Shown here: positions 1 to 7,793 of the stretch, one piece after another
How positions within the stretch are numbered: the first letter of the stretch is position 1
How the letters are laid out: every line of letters begins with the position of its first letter
Assembly: GCA_944393345.1 (NCBI GenBank)
Contig: CALXZW010000012.1
Location: forward strand, 1-20,433
Length of the DNA: 20,433 bases
Source of the DNA: an uncultured Clostridia bacterium
Lineage (GTDB): Bacteria; Bacillota; Clostridia; TANB77; CAG-508
Direction of reading: 5' to 3'
Program-made: the position numbers and the translations under genes
Notes under the pieces: model-generated
Database searches by the model: none
The model's input: the letters and a program-made list of their open reading frames with translations, nothing else
What the model was told of the DNA's origin: nothing

Positions 1-442
1 AAATAAAGATAAATATAAAGATGTTATATTAGATGAAATAGAAAAAAACTTAAAGGAAGGACCAGAATATTACGATGTTGATGAATATACAGACCAAACT
101 CTAAGACAATTGGCAGAAGAAACCATAAGAGAAAAAGCATTAATGTTATTACAAGATGAAGTACCACATGGAATATTTGTAGAAGTAGATAAAATGAAAA
201 ATAGGAAAAATAAAGAAGGAAAAGAAATTTATGATATAGAAGCGACAATTTACTGCTTAAGAAATTCTCATAAAGGTATAATAATAGGAAAAAATGGAGA
301 AATGTTAAAAAGAATAGGTACTTTAGCAAGAATAGAGATGGAAAAAAATTTTGATGTAAAAATAAATTTAAAAACTTGGGTAAAAGTAAAAGAAGATTGG
401 CAAGAAAATGATACTTTTGTGAACAAATTTAAGATAAAATAA
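1..442 (+). CDS. era: GTPase Era, C-terminal part (5' end outside window)
   Basis: Era is a ribosome-associated GTPase that helps assemble the 30S subunit by binding the 3' end of 16S rRNA. Only about 146 C-terminal residues are present. The frame is open from the first bases of the window, so the in-frame TTG at 110 is internal and not a start. Visible are the linker GPEYYDVDEYTDQ followed by QLAEETIREKALMLLQDEVP, both typical of Era, and then the KH domain with its GKNG loop (HKGIIIGKNGEMLKRIG) and the closing segment LKTWVKVKEDWQEN. The G domain lies upstream and is not visible. The yqzL-recO neighbours match the Bacillus/Clostridium order. Recognition is secure; nothing unusual is seen in the visible part. 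Confidence 0.95.
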   Translation, partial: NKDKYKDVILDEIEKNLKEGPEYYDVDEYTDQTLRQLAEETIREKALMLLQDEVPHGIFVEVDKMKNRKNKEGKEIYDIEATIYCLRNSHKGIIIGKNGEMLKRIGTLARIEMEKNFDVKINLKTWVKVKEDWQENDTFVNKFKIK

Positions 443-544
443 TAAAATAAAGTGAATAAAAAAATAAAAATTACAAAAGCTAAAAATATATATAAATGGA
501 TGACAACAAAATAATCATTTGTTTTAAGAATAGGAAGTGAGCTT

Positions 545-712
545 ATGATAAAAAAAATAGCATGGGATGCATTTAAAAAAACTGGAGATATAAATACTTT
601 TTTAGAGTTTAAACAAATAGAAAATATGGAAAATAATATGCAGCAATTAAAAGAAATATATGAGTTAGAAAAAGGAAAAGAAACAAAAAGTGATAGTAAT
701 CCTAATTTATAA
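545..712 (+). CDS. yqzL: YqzL-like small protein
   Basis: This 55-residue ORF begins MIKKIAWDAFKKTGDINTF and continues LEFKQIE, then becomes a charged tail. The pattern of an aromatic residue (W/F), a TG and an 'I(D/N)T(Y/F)L-x-(F/Y)K' segment followed by acid resembles the YqzL family, whose gene lies between era and recO in Bacillus subtilis. The function of that family is not established. A GGAAGTGAG stretch just upstream (about 532-540) serves as ribosome binding site. The position between era and recO is the strongest support; sequence similarity is judged by eye on a very short protein. There is no signal peptide or membrane segment. Confidence 0.72.
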   Translation: MIKKIAWDAFKKTGDINTFLEFKQIENMENNMQQLKEIYELEKGKETKSDSNPNL

Positions 713-737
713 ATAGCAAAAGGTGGAAAAAAACAAA

Positions 738-1467
738 ATGGCAAATACAAAAATAAATGGAATAGTTTTATCAGAAAGTAACATGGGAGATTTTGATAAA
801 ATGCTTACAATGTTAACTCCAGGTTTGCGGAAAGATATCTTGTATAGCTAAAGGAGCACGTAGACCTCAAAGTGCTCTTTTAGCAGGCACGCAGATGTTT
901 TGCTTTGGAGAATATTTAATGTATAAAGGAACAAATACATATCATATTAATTCTGTAGAAACAATAGAAGTTTTTTATAATTTAAGAATAGATTTAGATA
1001 AATTAAAATATGCCGTACATATTAATAAAATAGTACAAGATGTAACACAAGAAAATCAAAACTGTTATAATATATTACAATTATTATTAAACACATTATA
1101 TACTATTTCAGAAACAGATAAAAATTTAGATTTAGTTTTAAGCATATTTAAATTACGATTATTATGTATTTTAGGATTTACTCCTAAAATATATGAGTGT
1201 GTAAATTGTAAAGAAAAAGATAAATTAAAATACTTTAGTTTACGAGATAATGGTTTTAAATGCGAAGTATGTAGTAGACAAGATAAATCTTCAATAGAAA
1301 TGAGTGAGAGTACAATAAATGCAATTAAATTTGTAATAATGGCACCAGCAAAAAAAATATACTCATTTAATATAAAGGATGCATCTTTGGAAGAATTTAA
1401 ATTAATAATAAAGTTATATTTTAATGAAAAATTAGAAAAAGATTATAGAATAGAAGAAATATTTTAA
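738..1467 (+). pseudogene. recO: DNA repair protein RecO, interrupted by a +1 frameshift
   Basis: RecO anneals single strands and loads RecA together with RecR in RecF-pathway repair. The start at 738 gives MANTKINGIVLSESNMGDFD, the usual N-terminal OB-fold opening. The reading frame holds to TPGL at 827, then meets CGG at 828-830 and would stop at the TAA at 849. Skipping the single C at 828 gives GGA AAG ATA TCT (GKIS) and continues CIAKGARRPQS and so on to the TAA at 1465-1467. The joined product is about 242 residues, normal for RecO. The C-terminal half carries four cysteines in CVNC and CEVC, the zinc-binding pattern of Gram-positive RecO. The protein is otherwise well preserved, so I see either a recent mutation, an assembly error or a translational frameshift, not old decay. 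The same kind of event is seen in ftsK (12327). Confidence 0.88.
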
Positions 1468-1472
1468 AAAAA

Positions 1473-1501
1473 TATACAAAAATAAATTAATATGATATAA
1501 T
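1473..1501 (+). promoter_or_regulatory. Extended -10 promoter of the unknown three-gene cassette
   Basis: A perfect TATAAT lies at 1496-1501, preceded by TG plus one base (1493-1495), which makes an extended -10. A weak -35 (TATACA, 1473-1478) sits 17 bp upstream. The 55-aa ORF starts 35 bases downstream. The site is just after the recO stop codon, so the cassette is probably transcribed independently of the era-recO genes. Confidence 0.6.
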
Positions 1502-1535
1502 GTCTTTGTAAATAAAAAACAAAGGAGAAATAGAA

Positions 1536-1703
1536 ATGTTTGAGATAGATGGAAAGTATGGAAATGTACATATTGAAGGTAGAAGTATAAATATAGAAAG
1601 TTTAGATAGATATAAGTTAGAAACATATTTAGAAAACTTAGAAAACGAAAGAGAAAAAATTATGGAAGAACAAAATAATATTTTATCGAAAATAATAAAT
1701 TAA
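1536..1703 (+). CDS. Small protein of unknown function (55 aa)
   Basis: A short ORF with an AAAGGAG ribosome binding site at 1521-1527 and a promoter immediately upstream. The protein begins MFEIDGKYGNVHIEGRSINI, which looks like a small beta-hairpin segment, and continues as a charged amphipathic helix (ETYLENLENEREKIMEEQ). No signal peptide, membrane segment or cysteine is present. The next gene starts 13 bases after its stop, so it is the first gene of an apparent three-gene operon. I do not recognise a family. Spacing, promoter and base composition like its neighbours support a real gene. Confidence 0.62.
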   Translation: MFEIDGKYGNVHIEGRSINIESLDRYKLETYLENLENEREKIMEEQNNILSKIIN

Positions 1704-1716
1704 GGGGAGTCAAAAG

Positions 1717-2169
1717 ATGAAAGGAAAGAAAGTAATAAAGAAAGTAGCAAAAACAACATGTAAATATACATTAAAAGGTCTAGGAAAAGGTATAGAACTA
1801 ACAGGAAGGGGAGCAGTAAAAGGTGCAAATGCATTAATTAGAAATCCTAAAACACGAAAATTGATGACGACAGCGGGGATTTTGACGGCAGGAGTGATGA
1901 TTCCTGCTGTTGGAGCAGGATTAATAGGAGCAGTAGGATTAAAATATATGATTGATAAAAGTATTTTAAATACTAAAATAGGTGGCAAGAATGGGAGAGA
2001 CAAAGGATTGTTAGACGAAGTTAAAGATATATTAAGAGCAGGAGATAAAGTTACTGAAAAAGTAGGTAAATATGTTTTGAGTCCACTTCTTTCTATGGCT
2101 GATATGGGATTAGCAAAAGCGGGACAAAAATATCAAGATGTAGTAGATCAAAATCAAAGACTTAATTAA
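1717..2169 (+). CDS. Glycine/alanine-rich membrane-interacting protein, unknown function
   Basis: This is a 150-residue protein. Residues 1-50 are strongly basic and glycine-containing (MKGKKVIKKVAKTTCKYTLK). Residues about 51-78 are a long Gly/Ala/Ile/Val stretch (TTAGILTAGVMIPAVGAG, then LIGAVGLKYMI) that could span or insert into a membrane. The remainder is a charged soluble tail with DEVKDILRAGDKVTEKVGKY. There is no signal peptidase site. A GGGGAG ribosome binding site lies at 1704-1709. Its stop codon overlaps the first in-frame ATG of the next ORF by one base, so the two are co-transcribed. The Gly/Ala-rich hydrophobic block resembles those of pore-forming or phage-structural proteins in composition only; I do not assign a family. 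Confidence 0.7.
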   Translation: MKGKKVIKKVAKTTCKYTLKGLGKGIELTGRGAVKGANALIRNPKTRKLMTTAGILTAGVMIPAVGAGLIGAVGLKYMIDKSILNTKIGGKNGRDKGLLDEVKDILRAGDKVTEKVGKYVLSPLLSMADMGLAKAGQKYQDVVDQNQRLN

Positions 2170-2183
2170 TGAATGGAGGAAAA

Positions 2184-2963
2184 ATGGAAGAAAATATACA
2201 AATGTTAAAAGAATTAAATGAAAATATGCAAAAGTTAAGAAATATAGAAAATGAAATAAATATGCTGGAATTAGCTTTATATCAAAAAAATATAGAAGAA
2301 ATAAAAGAAAAAAAGATTACAGAGATAACAAAATTTTTTGAAAGACAATCTAAATTTTATAATCAAAAAACTGAAAAATATAAAAAAGATATAGAAAATA
2401 ATATTGAAAAATACAATATGCAAATAGAAAAACTGATATTAATATATGATAAAATATATATGGAAAGTTTAAGATTAAAGCAGAATGCAATTGACAATGG
2501 TAAAATTGCAATAGCTAATATAGTAACATTAGAAGAAAAAATTAAGTCAAACAATATTACAGAACAAGAAGAAAATGTTATTAAGAAGACAATTATTGCT
2601 TGTGCACAAAAAAAATTAAATTATGAAGTGATTGTAGACGAATGTGATGCAAGAATTAAATGGTGCATAGAAAATAGTTTAAGTGATATAGAAGAAGTTT
2701 TTAAAAATAATATGAATAAAATGCAGATATATAATGAAAATATAGTTAATAAAATTAGAAGAATTATTTTTAATAAATTTATGGGAAAAAATAAATACAT
2801 AAAATTTTTAAAAAGTTATGAAACAGAATATTTAGAAGATATAAAAAATAAAAATGATTTAAAGATATTAGATTTAGCATATGTATTAAAAGCCATAGAA
2901 AAACAAATGAAAATAGCAAATAAACAAATAGCAAATGAATATACAAAAATGATATATAATTAA
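2184..2963 (+). CDS. Coiled-coil protein of unknown function
   Basis: The protein is 259 residues if started at ATG 2184, which has GGAGG at 2175-2179 directly upstream; the in-frame ATG at 2169 lacks a ribosome binding site. It is almost entirely alpha-helical and charged, with long heptad-like stretches (residues about 5-120 and 135-200) rich in Glu, Lys, Ile and Asn. There is no membrane segment, signal peptide or catalytic motif. It is the last gene of the three-gene cassette and is followed by a strong intrinsic terminator. Pairing with a small membrane-interacting protein suggests a scaffold or adaptor role, which is inference only. I do not recognise the family. Confidence 0.7.
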   Translation: MEENIQMLKELNENMQKLRNIENEINMLELALYQKNIEEIKEKKITEITKFFERQSKFYNQKTEKYKKDIENNIEKYNMQIEKLILIYDKIYMESLRLKQNAIDNGKIAIANIVTLEEKIKSNNITEQEENVIKKTIIACAQKKLNYEVIVDECDARIKWCIENSLSDIEEVFKNNMNKMQIYNENIVNKIRRIIFNKFMGKNKYIKFLKSYETEYLEDIKNKNDLKILDLAYVLKAIEKQMKIANKQIANEYTKMIYN

Positions 2964-2980
2964 AATTAATTTAAAGAAAC

Positions 2981-3017
2981 AACCTAGTAATTATAATTAA
3001 AAATTACTAGGTTTTTT
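2981..3017 (+). terminator. Intrinsic terminator after the three-gene cassette
   Basis: A perfect 12-bp inverted repeat (AACCTAGTAATT at 2981-2992 and AATTACTAGGTT at 3002-3013) encloses a 9-base loop and runs into six T residues (3012-3017). It separates the cassette from the mutL promoter. Confidence 0.9.
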
Positions 3018-3046
3018 CATAAAGTTATTAAAATTTTAAAAAAAAC

Positions 3047-3076
3047 TGTACAAAATAAAATGGCAAATGATATAAT
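3047..3076 (+). promoter_or_regulatory. Probable mutL promoter
   Basis: A perfect TATAAT at 3071-3076 lies 44 bases upstream of the preferred mutL start. A partial -35 match (TGTACA, 3047-3052; four of six) stands 18 bp upstream. It lies just after the terminator at 2981-3017, as expected for a new transcription unit. Confidence 0.6.
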
Positions 3077-3119
3077 AAAAATCAAATAGTTAATATCAAA
3101 AAAAGGAATGGGAGTAATT

Positions 3120-5456
3120 ATGGGAAATATAGTTTTACTAGATGATTTAACAATAAATAAAATAGCAGCAGGTGAAGTAATTGAAAGACCTGCATCAGTA
3201 ATAAAAGAAATGGTTGAAAACTCAATAGATGCAGGAGCAACAAATATTACAGTAGAAATAAAAAATGGTGGAATTTCATATATAAAAATTACAGATAATG
3301 GGAAAGGAATTGCTACAGATGATTTAGAAATTGCTTTTGAAAGACATGCAACGAGTAAAATAAGAAAAGCAGAGGATTTAGATACTGTAACATCAATGGG
3401 GTTTAGAGGAGAAGCATTAGCAAGTATTGCAGCAATAAGTAATGTAGAATTAATTTCAAAAACAAAAGAACAAGAAATAGGATATAGAGTGGTTGTTGAA
3501 GCAGGAAATATTTTAGAAAAAGAAGAAACTGGTTGTCAAACAGGAACGACAATAACAGTTAGAAATTTATTTTTCAATACACCTGTTAGATATAAATTTT
3601 TAAAAAAAGATTATACAGAATCTGGTTATATAGAAGATGTTATTACAAGAATAGCGCTTGTAAATCCTAATATAGCTTTTAAATTAATAAATACAGGAAA
3701 AACTGTTATACAAACAAATGGAAATGGAGATATAAAAACTGTAATATATAGTATTTATGGTAAAGATATTTCAAATAGTGTACAAGAAGTAAAATATAAA
3801 TATGAAGATATAGAAATATCAGGAGTTGTAGGAAAACCTGAAATTGCAAGATCAAATAGAGCAAATCAATTGTTTTTTGTAAACAAAAGATATATAAAAG
3901 ATAAAACATTAACTTCTGCAACAGAACAAGCATATAAAGGATTAATTCCAATAGGGAAATTTGGATTTGTAATATTAAATTTAACAATAAATCCAAGCAA
4001 AGTAGATGTAAATGTGCATCCAGCAAAATTAGAAGTAAGATTTGAAGAAGAAAATAAAATATTTCAATCAGTATATCATGCAATAAAAGAAACATTACTA
4101 AAAACAGAATTAGTGGAAAATACAGAAAAGACAGATGTAGAAAAGTCTTATGAAAATGGTATAGGTTTAAATGCAAGAAGTATAAGTTTTGAAGAAAGAT
4201 TAAAAAATTTAAAAGAAGGCAAAAAAGAAAATAATAATGGACTATTTAGTTTTAGAAAACAAAATGAAAAACAAATAGAGCAATATACAGATGAAGAAAG
4301 TAAAATAAAAACAAATAATATTTTAGAAGAAGTATATAATGAAAAAAATGGTTTAGCAGAAGAAAAAGTTGAAGATAAAAATGAGGATAAAAACATAGGA
4401 AAACCAATAGATACATCAGATGTTCTAAATCAGTTAAGACAAATGAAGGAGAAAATAGAAACAGAATTACAAGAAAAAAATATAAAACCTGTAACATTAG
4501 AAGAAAATAAAGAAGAATATAAATACACTGGAAATAAAGAAGAAAACAATGAATTAGAGAAAAAAGAAACATTAACAGAAGAAGAAAAAAATGAAGTTGC
4601 TAAAAAATTAGAAGAACAAGATAAAAAAATAGAAGAAATTGAAAATCAAGAAATAAAGCAAGAGTTTAAAGATATAAAGAAAAAAATGGAAGAATTAAAT
4701 GATAACCCAAAGGTAGTATCTGAAAATTTTGACGAAATGTATGCTAAATTATTTGGAAGAAAACCAATATCTGAAGAAATAAAAGAAAACGAAGAAAAGA
4801 AAAACGAAAGTAGAGCAAGTGCTATTGATATAATAAAAAATAATATATCTGTATTTGAAAATGACGAAAAGTTAAATAAACCTAAATATAAATTTATAGG
4901 AATAGTATTTAAAACATATATAATTTTAGAAATAGATCAAGAAATGTATATACTAGATCAACATGCTGCACATGAAAGAATAATGTATGAAAAAGTAAAG
5001 AAAAATTATTATAGTACAAGTCAAAAAGACTCCCAATTATTGTTATTGCCAGATATAATTACTTTAACACATAAGGAAATGGAAATAGCAAAAGATAATT
5101 TTGAAATGTTTAGACAAGCTGGATTTACATTGGAAGAATTTGGGGAAAATACAATAAAATTATCAGGAGTTCCAACAATATGTATAGATTTAGATACTAA
5201 AGAATTATTTTTAGAAACACTTGATGAAATAAATACAGTAGCAAGAACAGCCAAACAAGAAAAAGAAGAAAAATTCATAGCAACAGTAGCATGCAAAGCA
5301 GCAGTTAAAGCAAATATGGCATTAACTAAAGAAGAAGTAGAAGCGTTAATGGATAAACTATTAAAACTACCAAATCCATTTACTTGCCCTCATGGAAGAC
5401 CAACAGCGATAAAAATGACAAAATATGATATAGAAAGAAAATTTGCAAGAAAATAA
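3120..5456 (+). CDS. mutL: DNA mismatch repair endonuclease MutL
   Basis: MutL couples mismatch recognition by MutS to strand nicking and removal. I prefer ATG 3120 (MGNIVLLDDLTINKIAAGEV; GGGAG at 3110-3114) over the in-frame ATG at 3108, which has no spaced ribosome binding site; the product is then 778 residues. The N-terminal GHKL ATPase shows ENSIDAG, DNGKGI and FRGEALASI. A long Glu/Lys-rich linker (about residues 340-590) follows and is longer than in most relatives. The C-terminal domain carries the endonuclease motif DQHAAHERIMYE (residues 613-624, fitting DQHA-x2-E-x4-E), Cys725 in ACKAAVKA and CPHGRP at 756-761, which together mark a metal-dependent nicking MutL. The next gene, miaA, starts 19 bases after the stop. 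mutS is not in the window. Confidence 0.97.
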   Translation: MGNIVLLDDLTINKIAAGEVIERPASVIKEMVENSIDAGATNITVEIKNGGISYIKITDNGKGIATDDLEIAFERHATSKIRKAEDLDTVTSMGFRGEALASIAAISNVELISKTKEQEIGYRVVVEAGNILEKEETGCQTGTTITVRNLFFNTPVRYKFLKKDYTESGYIEDVITRIALVNPNIAFKLINTGKTVIQTNGNGDIKTVIYSIYGKDISNSVQEVKYKYEDIEISGVVGKPEIARSNRANQLFFVNKRYIKDKTLTSATEQAYKGLIPIGKFGFVILNLTINPSKVDVNVHPAKLEVRFEEENKIFQSVYHAIKETLLKTELVENTEKTDVEKSYENGIGLNARSISFEERLKNLKEGKKENNNGLFSFRKQNEKQIEQYTDEESKIKTNNILEEVYNEKNGLAEEKVEDKNEDKNIGKPIDTSDVLNQLRQMKEKIETELQEKNIKPVTLEENKEEYKYTGNKEENNELEKKETLTEEEKNEVAKKLEEQDKKIEEIENQEIKQEFKDIKKKMEELNDNPKVVSENFDEMYAKLFGRKPISEEIKENEEKKNESRASAIDIIKNNISVFENDEKLNKPKYKFIGIVFKTYIILEIDQEMYILDQHAAHERIMYEKVKKNYYSTSQKDSQLLLLPDIITLTHKEMEIAKDNFEMFRQAGFTLEEFGENTIKLSGVPTICIDLDTKELFLETLDEINTVARTAKQEKEEKFIATVACKAAVKANMALTKEEVEALMDKLLKLPNPFTCPHGRPTAIKMTKYDIERKFARK

Positions 5457-5475
5457 AAATAAAGGAAATGATGAA

Positions 5476-6396
5476 ATGGCAAAAACAAAAGTAATAGCAA
5501 TATGTGGACCAACAGCATCAGGAAAAACAGCGTTATCAATAGAATTAGCAAAAAAAATAAATGGTGAAATTATTTCTTGTGACTCTATGCAAATATATAA
5601 ATATATGAATATTGGAACTGCAAAGCCAGATACTCAAGAAATGAAAAGTATAAAACATTATTTACTAGACATAGTAGAGCCAAATGAAAGATATAGTGTG
5701 GCAGATTATAAAAGAGATGCCAAGAAAGCCATCAAAGAAATAATAGAAAAAGGAAAAGTACCAATAATTGTTGGTGGGACAGGTCTATATTTAGATAGTT
5801 TAATATATGAAATAGAGTATCAAAATATAGAATTTGATGAAGAATACAGGAAAAAGTTAGAAAAACAAGTAGAAGAAATTGGATTAGAAACTTTATATGA
5901 AGAAGCAAAAAAGATTGACCCAAAAGCAATAGAAAAAATAAGTTCAAATGATAAAAAAAGAATTCTAAGAATTTTAGAAATTTATCATGCAACTGGTAAA
6001 AACAAAACAGAACAAGAAAAAGAATCAAGAAAAAAAGAAGTTGAGTATGATTATAGAGTTTTTGCAATAAATTGGGATAGAGAAGTCCTATATGATAGAA
6101 TAAATAAAAGAGTAGATATTATGATAGAACAAGGACTTATAGAAGAAGTTAAAGAAATATTAAAAAAATATGATGAATTTCCAACAGCAATGCAAGGTCT
6201 TGGTTATAAAGAAGTGGTACAATATTTAAAAGGAGAATATACCAAAGAAGAAATGATAGAAAAGTTAAAAATGGAAACAAGAAGATATGCTAAAAGACAA
6301 TTAACTTGGTTTAGAAAAAATAAACAAACAATTTGGTTAGATGGAGAAAATGGTATACAAAATAATATGAAAATTATTTTGGAGGGAATAAATTGA
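5476..6396 (+). CDS. miaA: tRNA dimethylallyltransferase MiaA
   Basis: MiaA transfers a dimethylallyl group to the N6 of A37 in tRNAs that read UNN codons, improving decoding. ATG 5476 (MAKTKVIAICGPTASGKTAL) is chosen because AAAGGA lies 9 bases upstream; the longer TTG-started frame would run back into mutL. The 306-residue product has the P-loop GPTASGKT, the tRNA/substrate motif DSMQIYKYMNIGTAKP, VGGTGLYLDSLIY and the C-terminal AMQGLGYKEV with a conserved RRYAKRQLTWFR. All expected motifs are intact. It follows mutL closely, a common arrangement in Firmicutes, and its TGA stop overlaps the TTG start of the next gene, so the genes are translationally coupled. Confidence 0.97.
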   Translation: MAKTKVIAICGPTASGKTALSIELAKKINGEIISCDSMQIYKYMNIGTAKPDTQEMKSIKHYLLDIVEPNERYSVADYKRDAKKAIKEIIEKGKVPIIVGGTGLYLDSLIYEIEYQNIEFDEEYRKKLEKQVEEIGLETLYEEAKKIDPKAIEKISSNDKKRILRILEIYHATGKNKTEQEKESRKKEVEYDYRVFAINWDREVLYDRINKRVDIMIEQGLIEEVKEILKKYDEFPTAMQGLGYKEVVQYLKGEYTKEEMIEKLKMETRRYAKRQLTWFRKNKQTIWLDGENGIQNNMKIILEGIN

Positions 6397-7667
6397 AAGA
6401 AGAAGAACACAAAAAACAAGAAAGAAAAATAAATTTATTAGCAAAACAAAAGAAAAAAATATTGTTATCAATAATATTAATAGCAATATTAGTTTATGTA
6501 ATATATACTTTATACTTATTGATAAAACAGCCAACAGATGTATTTACAGTAGAAAAAGGAAACTTATATTTAGAAGAAACAGATGTAGGATATGTAATTA
6601 GAGATGAACAAGTTGTTAAAGGCGAAAATTACAAGAATGGAATGGAACAAATAATAGCAGAAGGAGAAAAAGCATCAAAAGATGAAGCAATATTCAGATA
6701 TTATAGTAGTAATGAAGAAAATTTAAAAAAGAAAATAGAAGAACTGGATATAAAAATTCAAGATGCAATGTCAAAAGATATGAGTTATAGTAATCCTGAT
6801 ATAAAAATAATAGAAAATCAAATAGATGAAAAAATGCAAAATATCAATAAGATTACAGATTCAGCAAAATTAGAAGAATATAAAAAAGAAATAAATAGTT
6901 TAATTAGTAAAAAAGCTAAAATAGCAGGAGAGAACAGTCCTCAAGGATCATATTTAAAACAATTAATAGAAGAAAGAAAACAATATGAAAGTCAATTAAA
7001 TTCAGGGGCAGAATATGTAACAGCACCTAAAAGCGGGATTGTTTCATATAAAGTTGATGGATTGGAAGAAACTTTAACACCAGATTGTTTTAGCGAATTG
7101 AGTAAAGAATATTTAGAAAGTTTAAATTTAAAAACAGGAAAAGTAATAGCAACAAGTACAGAATGTGGAAAAATAGTTGACAATTTTTATTGCTATATAG
7201 TAACTATATCTAATTCTGAAAATGCTAAAAATGCCAAAGTTGGAGATAAAGTAAAGATAAGGCTTTCAAATAATGAAGAAATTCCAGCAGAAATTGTAAA
7301 TATTGCAAATGAAAGCGAAGATGAAAGATTAATAATGCTTAAAGTTGAAAAACAAATAGTTGAACTTACGAATTATAGGAAAATAACATTTGATTTAATT
7401 TGGTGGAGTGCAAAAGGATTAAAAGTGCCAAATCAAGCAATAGTAAATGTTGATAATTTAAATTATGTTGTAAGAAATAGAGCAGGATATCTGAGCAAAT
7501 TATTAGTAAAAGTTACAAATGTAGGAGAAAATTATTCAATTGTAGAACCTTATGAAAGTGATGAATTGAAAGAAATGGGATATTCTAATGAAGAAATATC
7601 AAAATATAAGAAAATAACATTATATGACGAAATACTTTTAAATCCAGATATAAATAAAGTAGAATAA
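6393..7667 (+). CDS. HlyD-like membrane-fusion/adaptor protein
   Basis: This 424-residue protein starts with TTG at 6393, six bases after GGAGGG (6381-6386) and overlapping the miaA stop. A basic N-terminus (residues 1-22) is followed by one transmembrane segment (about 23-44). Then comes a split barrel/lipoyl-like domain: the first half runs from about 50 to 105, the two arms of a coiled coil from about 108 to 205, and the second half begins with TAPKSGIVSYKVDG. This layout is that of the HlyD/membrane-fusion family. No ABC transporter or other export partner is in the window. Its position just before sepF, which I have the impression recurs in Clostridia (from memory, not checked), could mean a role at the cell envelope or septum rather than classical efflux. 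The family call is good; the function is open. Confidence 0.8.
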   Translation: MKEEEHKKQERKINLLAKQKKKILLSIILIAILVYVIYTLYLLIKQPTDVFTVEKGNLYLEETDVGYVIRDEQVVKGENYKNGMEQIIAEGEKASKDEAIFRYYSSNEENLKKKIEELDIKIQDAMSKDMSYSNPDIKIIENQIDEKMQNINKITDSAKLEEYKKEINSLISKKAKIAGENSPQGSYLKQLIEERKQYESQLNSGAEYVTAPKSGIVSYKVDGLEETLTPDCFSELSKEYLESLNLKTGKVIATSTECGKIVDNFYCYIVTISNSENAKNAKVGDKVKIRLSNNEEIPAEIVNIANESEDERLIMLKVEKQIVELTNYRKITFDLIWWSAKGLKVPNQAIVNVDNLNYVVRNRAGYLSKLLVKVTNVGENYSIVEPYESDELKEMGYSNEEISKYKKITLYDEILLNPDINKVE

Positions 7668-7669
7668 AT

Positions 7670-7708
7670 ATTACAAATATATTACAATAATATTAAAATA
7701 TTATTACA
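7670..7708 (+). promoter_or_regulatory. Phased TTACA array upstream of sepF (candidate WalR/PhoP-type operator)
   Basis: Four six-base boxes lie at exact 11-bp steps: ATTACA at 7670, ATTACA at 7681, ATTAAA at 7692 and ATTACA at 7703. On the minus strand they read TGTAAT-N5-TGTAAT, which fits the TGTWAH-N5-TGTWAH direct repeat described for WalR (YycF); the PhoP box of Bacillus is similar. The last box ends 13 bases before the -35. The regulator identity is inference; the phasing is visible and recurs upstream of rsmD. Confidence 0.5.
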
Positions 7709-7721
7709 TTTTAAAAAACTA

Positions 7722-7750
7722 TTGACATTATGACAAAAAAAGTAGATACT
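7722..7750 (+). promoter_or_regulatory. sepF promoter
   Basis: A perfect -35 (TTGACA, 7722-7727), a 17-bp spacer and a four-of-six -10 (GATACT, 7745-7750). The sepF ribosome binding site starts 31 bases downstream. Confidence 0.65.
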
Positions 7751-7793
7751 TAATGCAAATGAATACAGTGAAAGTAATTTAGGAGGTTTTTTT

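Noticed and set aside
110..112. TTG start for an independent 110-aa protein
   Set aside because: The frame is open upstream and continuous with Era; TTG encodes leucine inside QLAEET.
24..750. Minus-strand ORFs opposite era and yqzL
   Set aside because: Phe/Leu-rich antisense frames typical of A-rich genes; no ribosome binding site and no recognisable protein.
6390..6396. Readthrough or fusion of miaA with the HlyD-like gene
   Set aside because: The overlap TTGA contains the TGA stop and a TTG start in another frame with a well-spaced GGAGGG; ordinary translational coupling.
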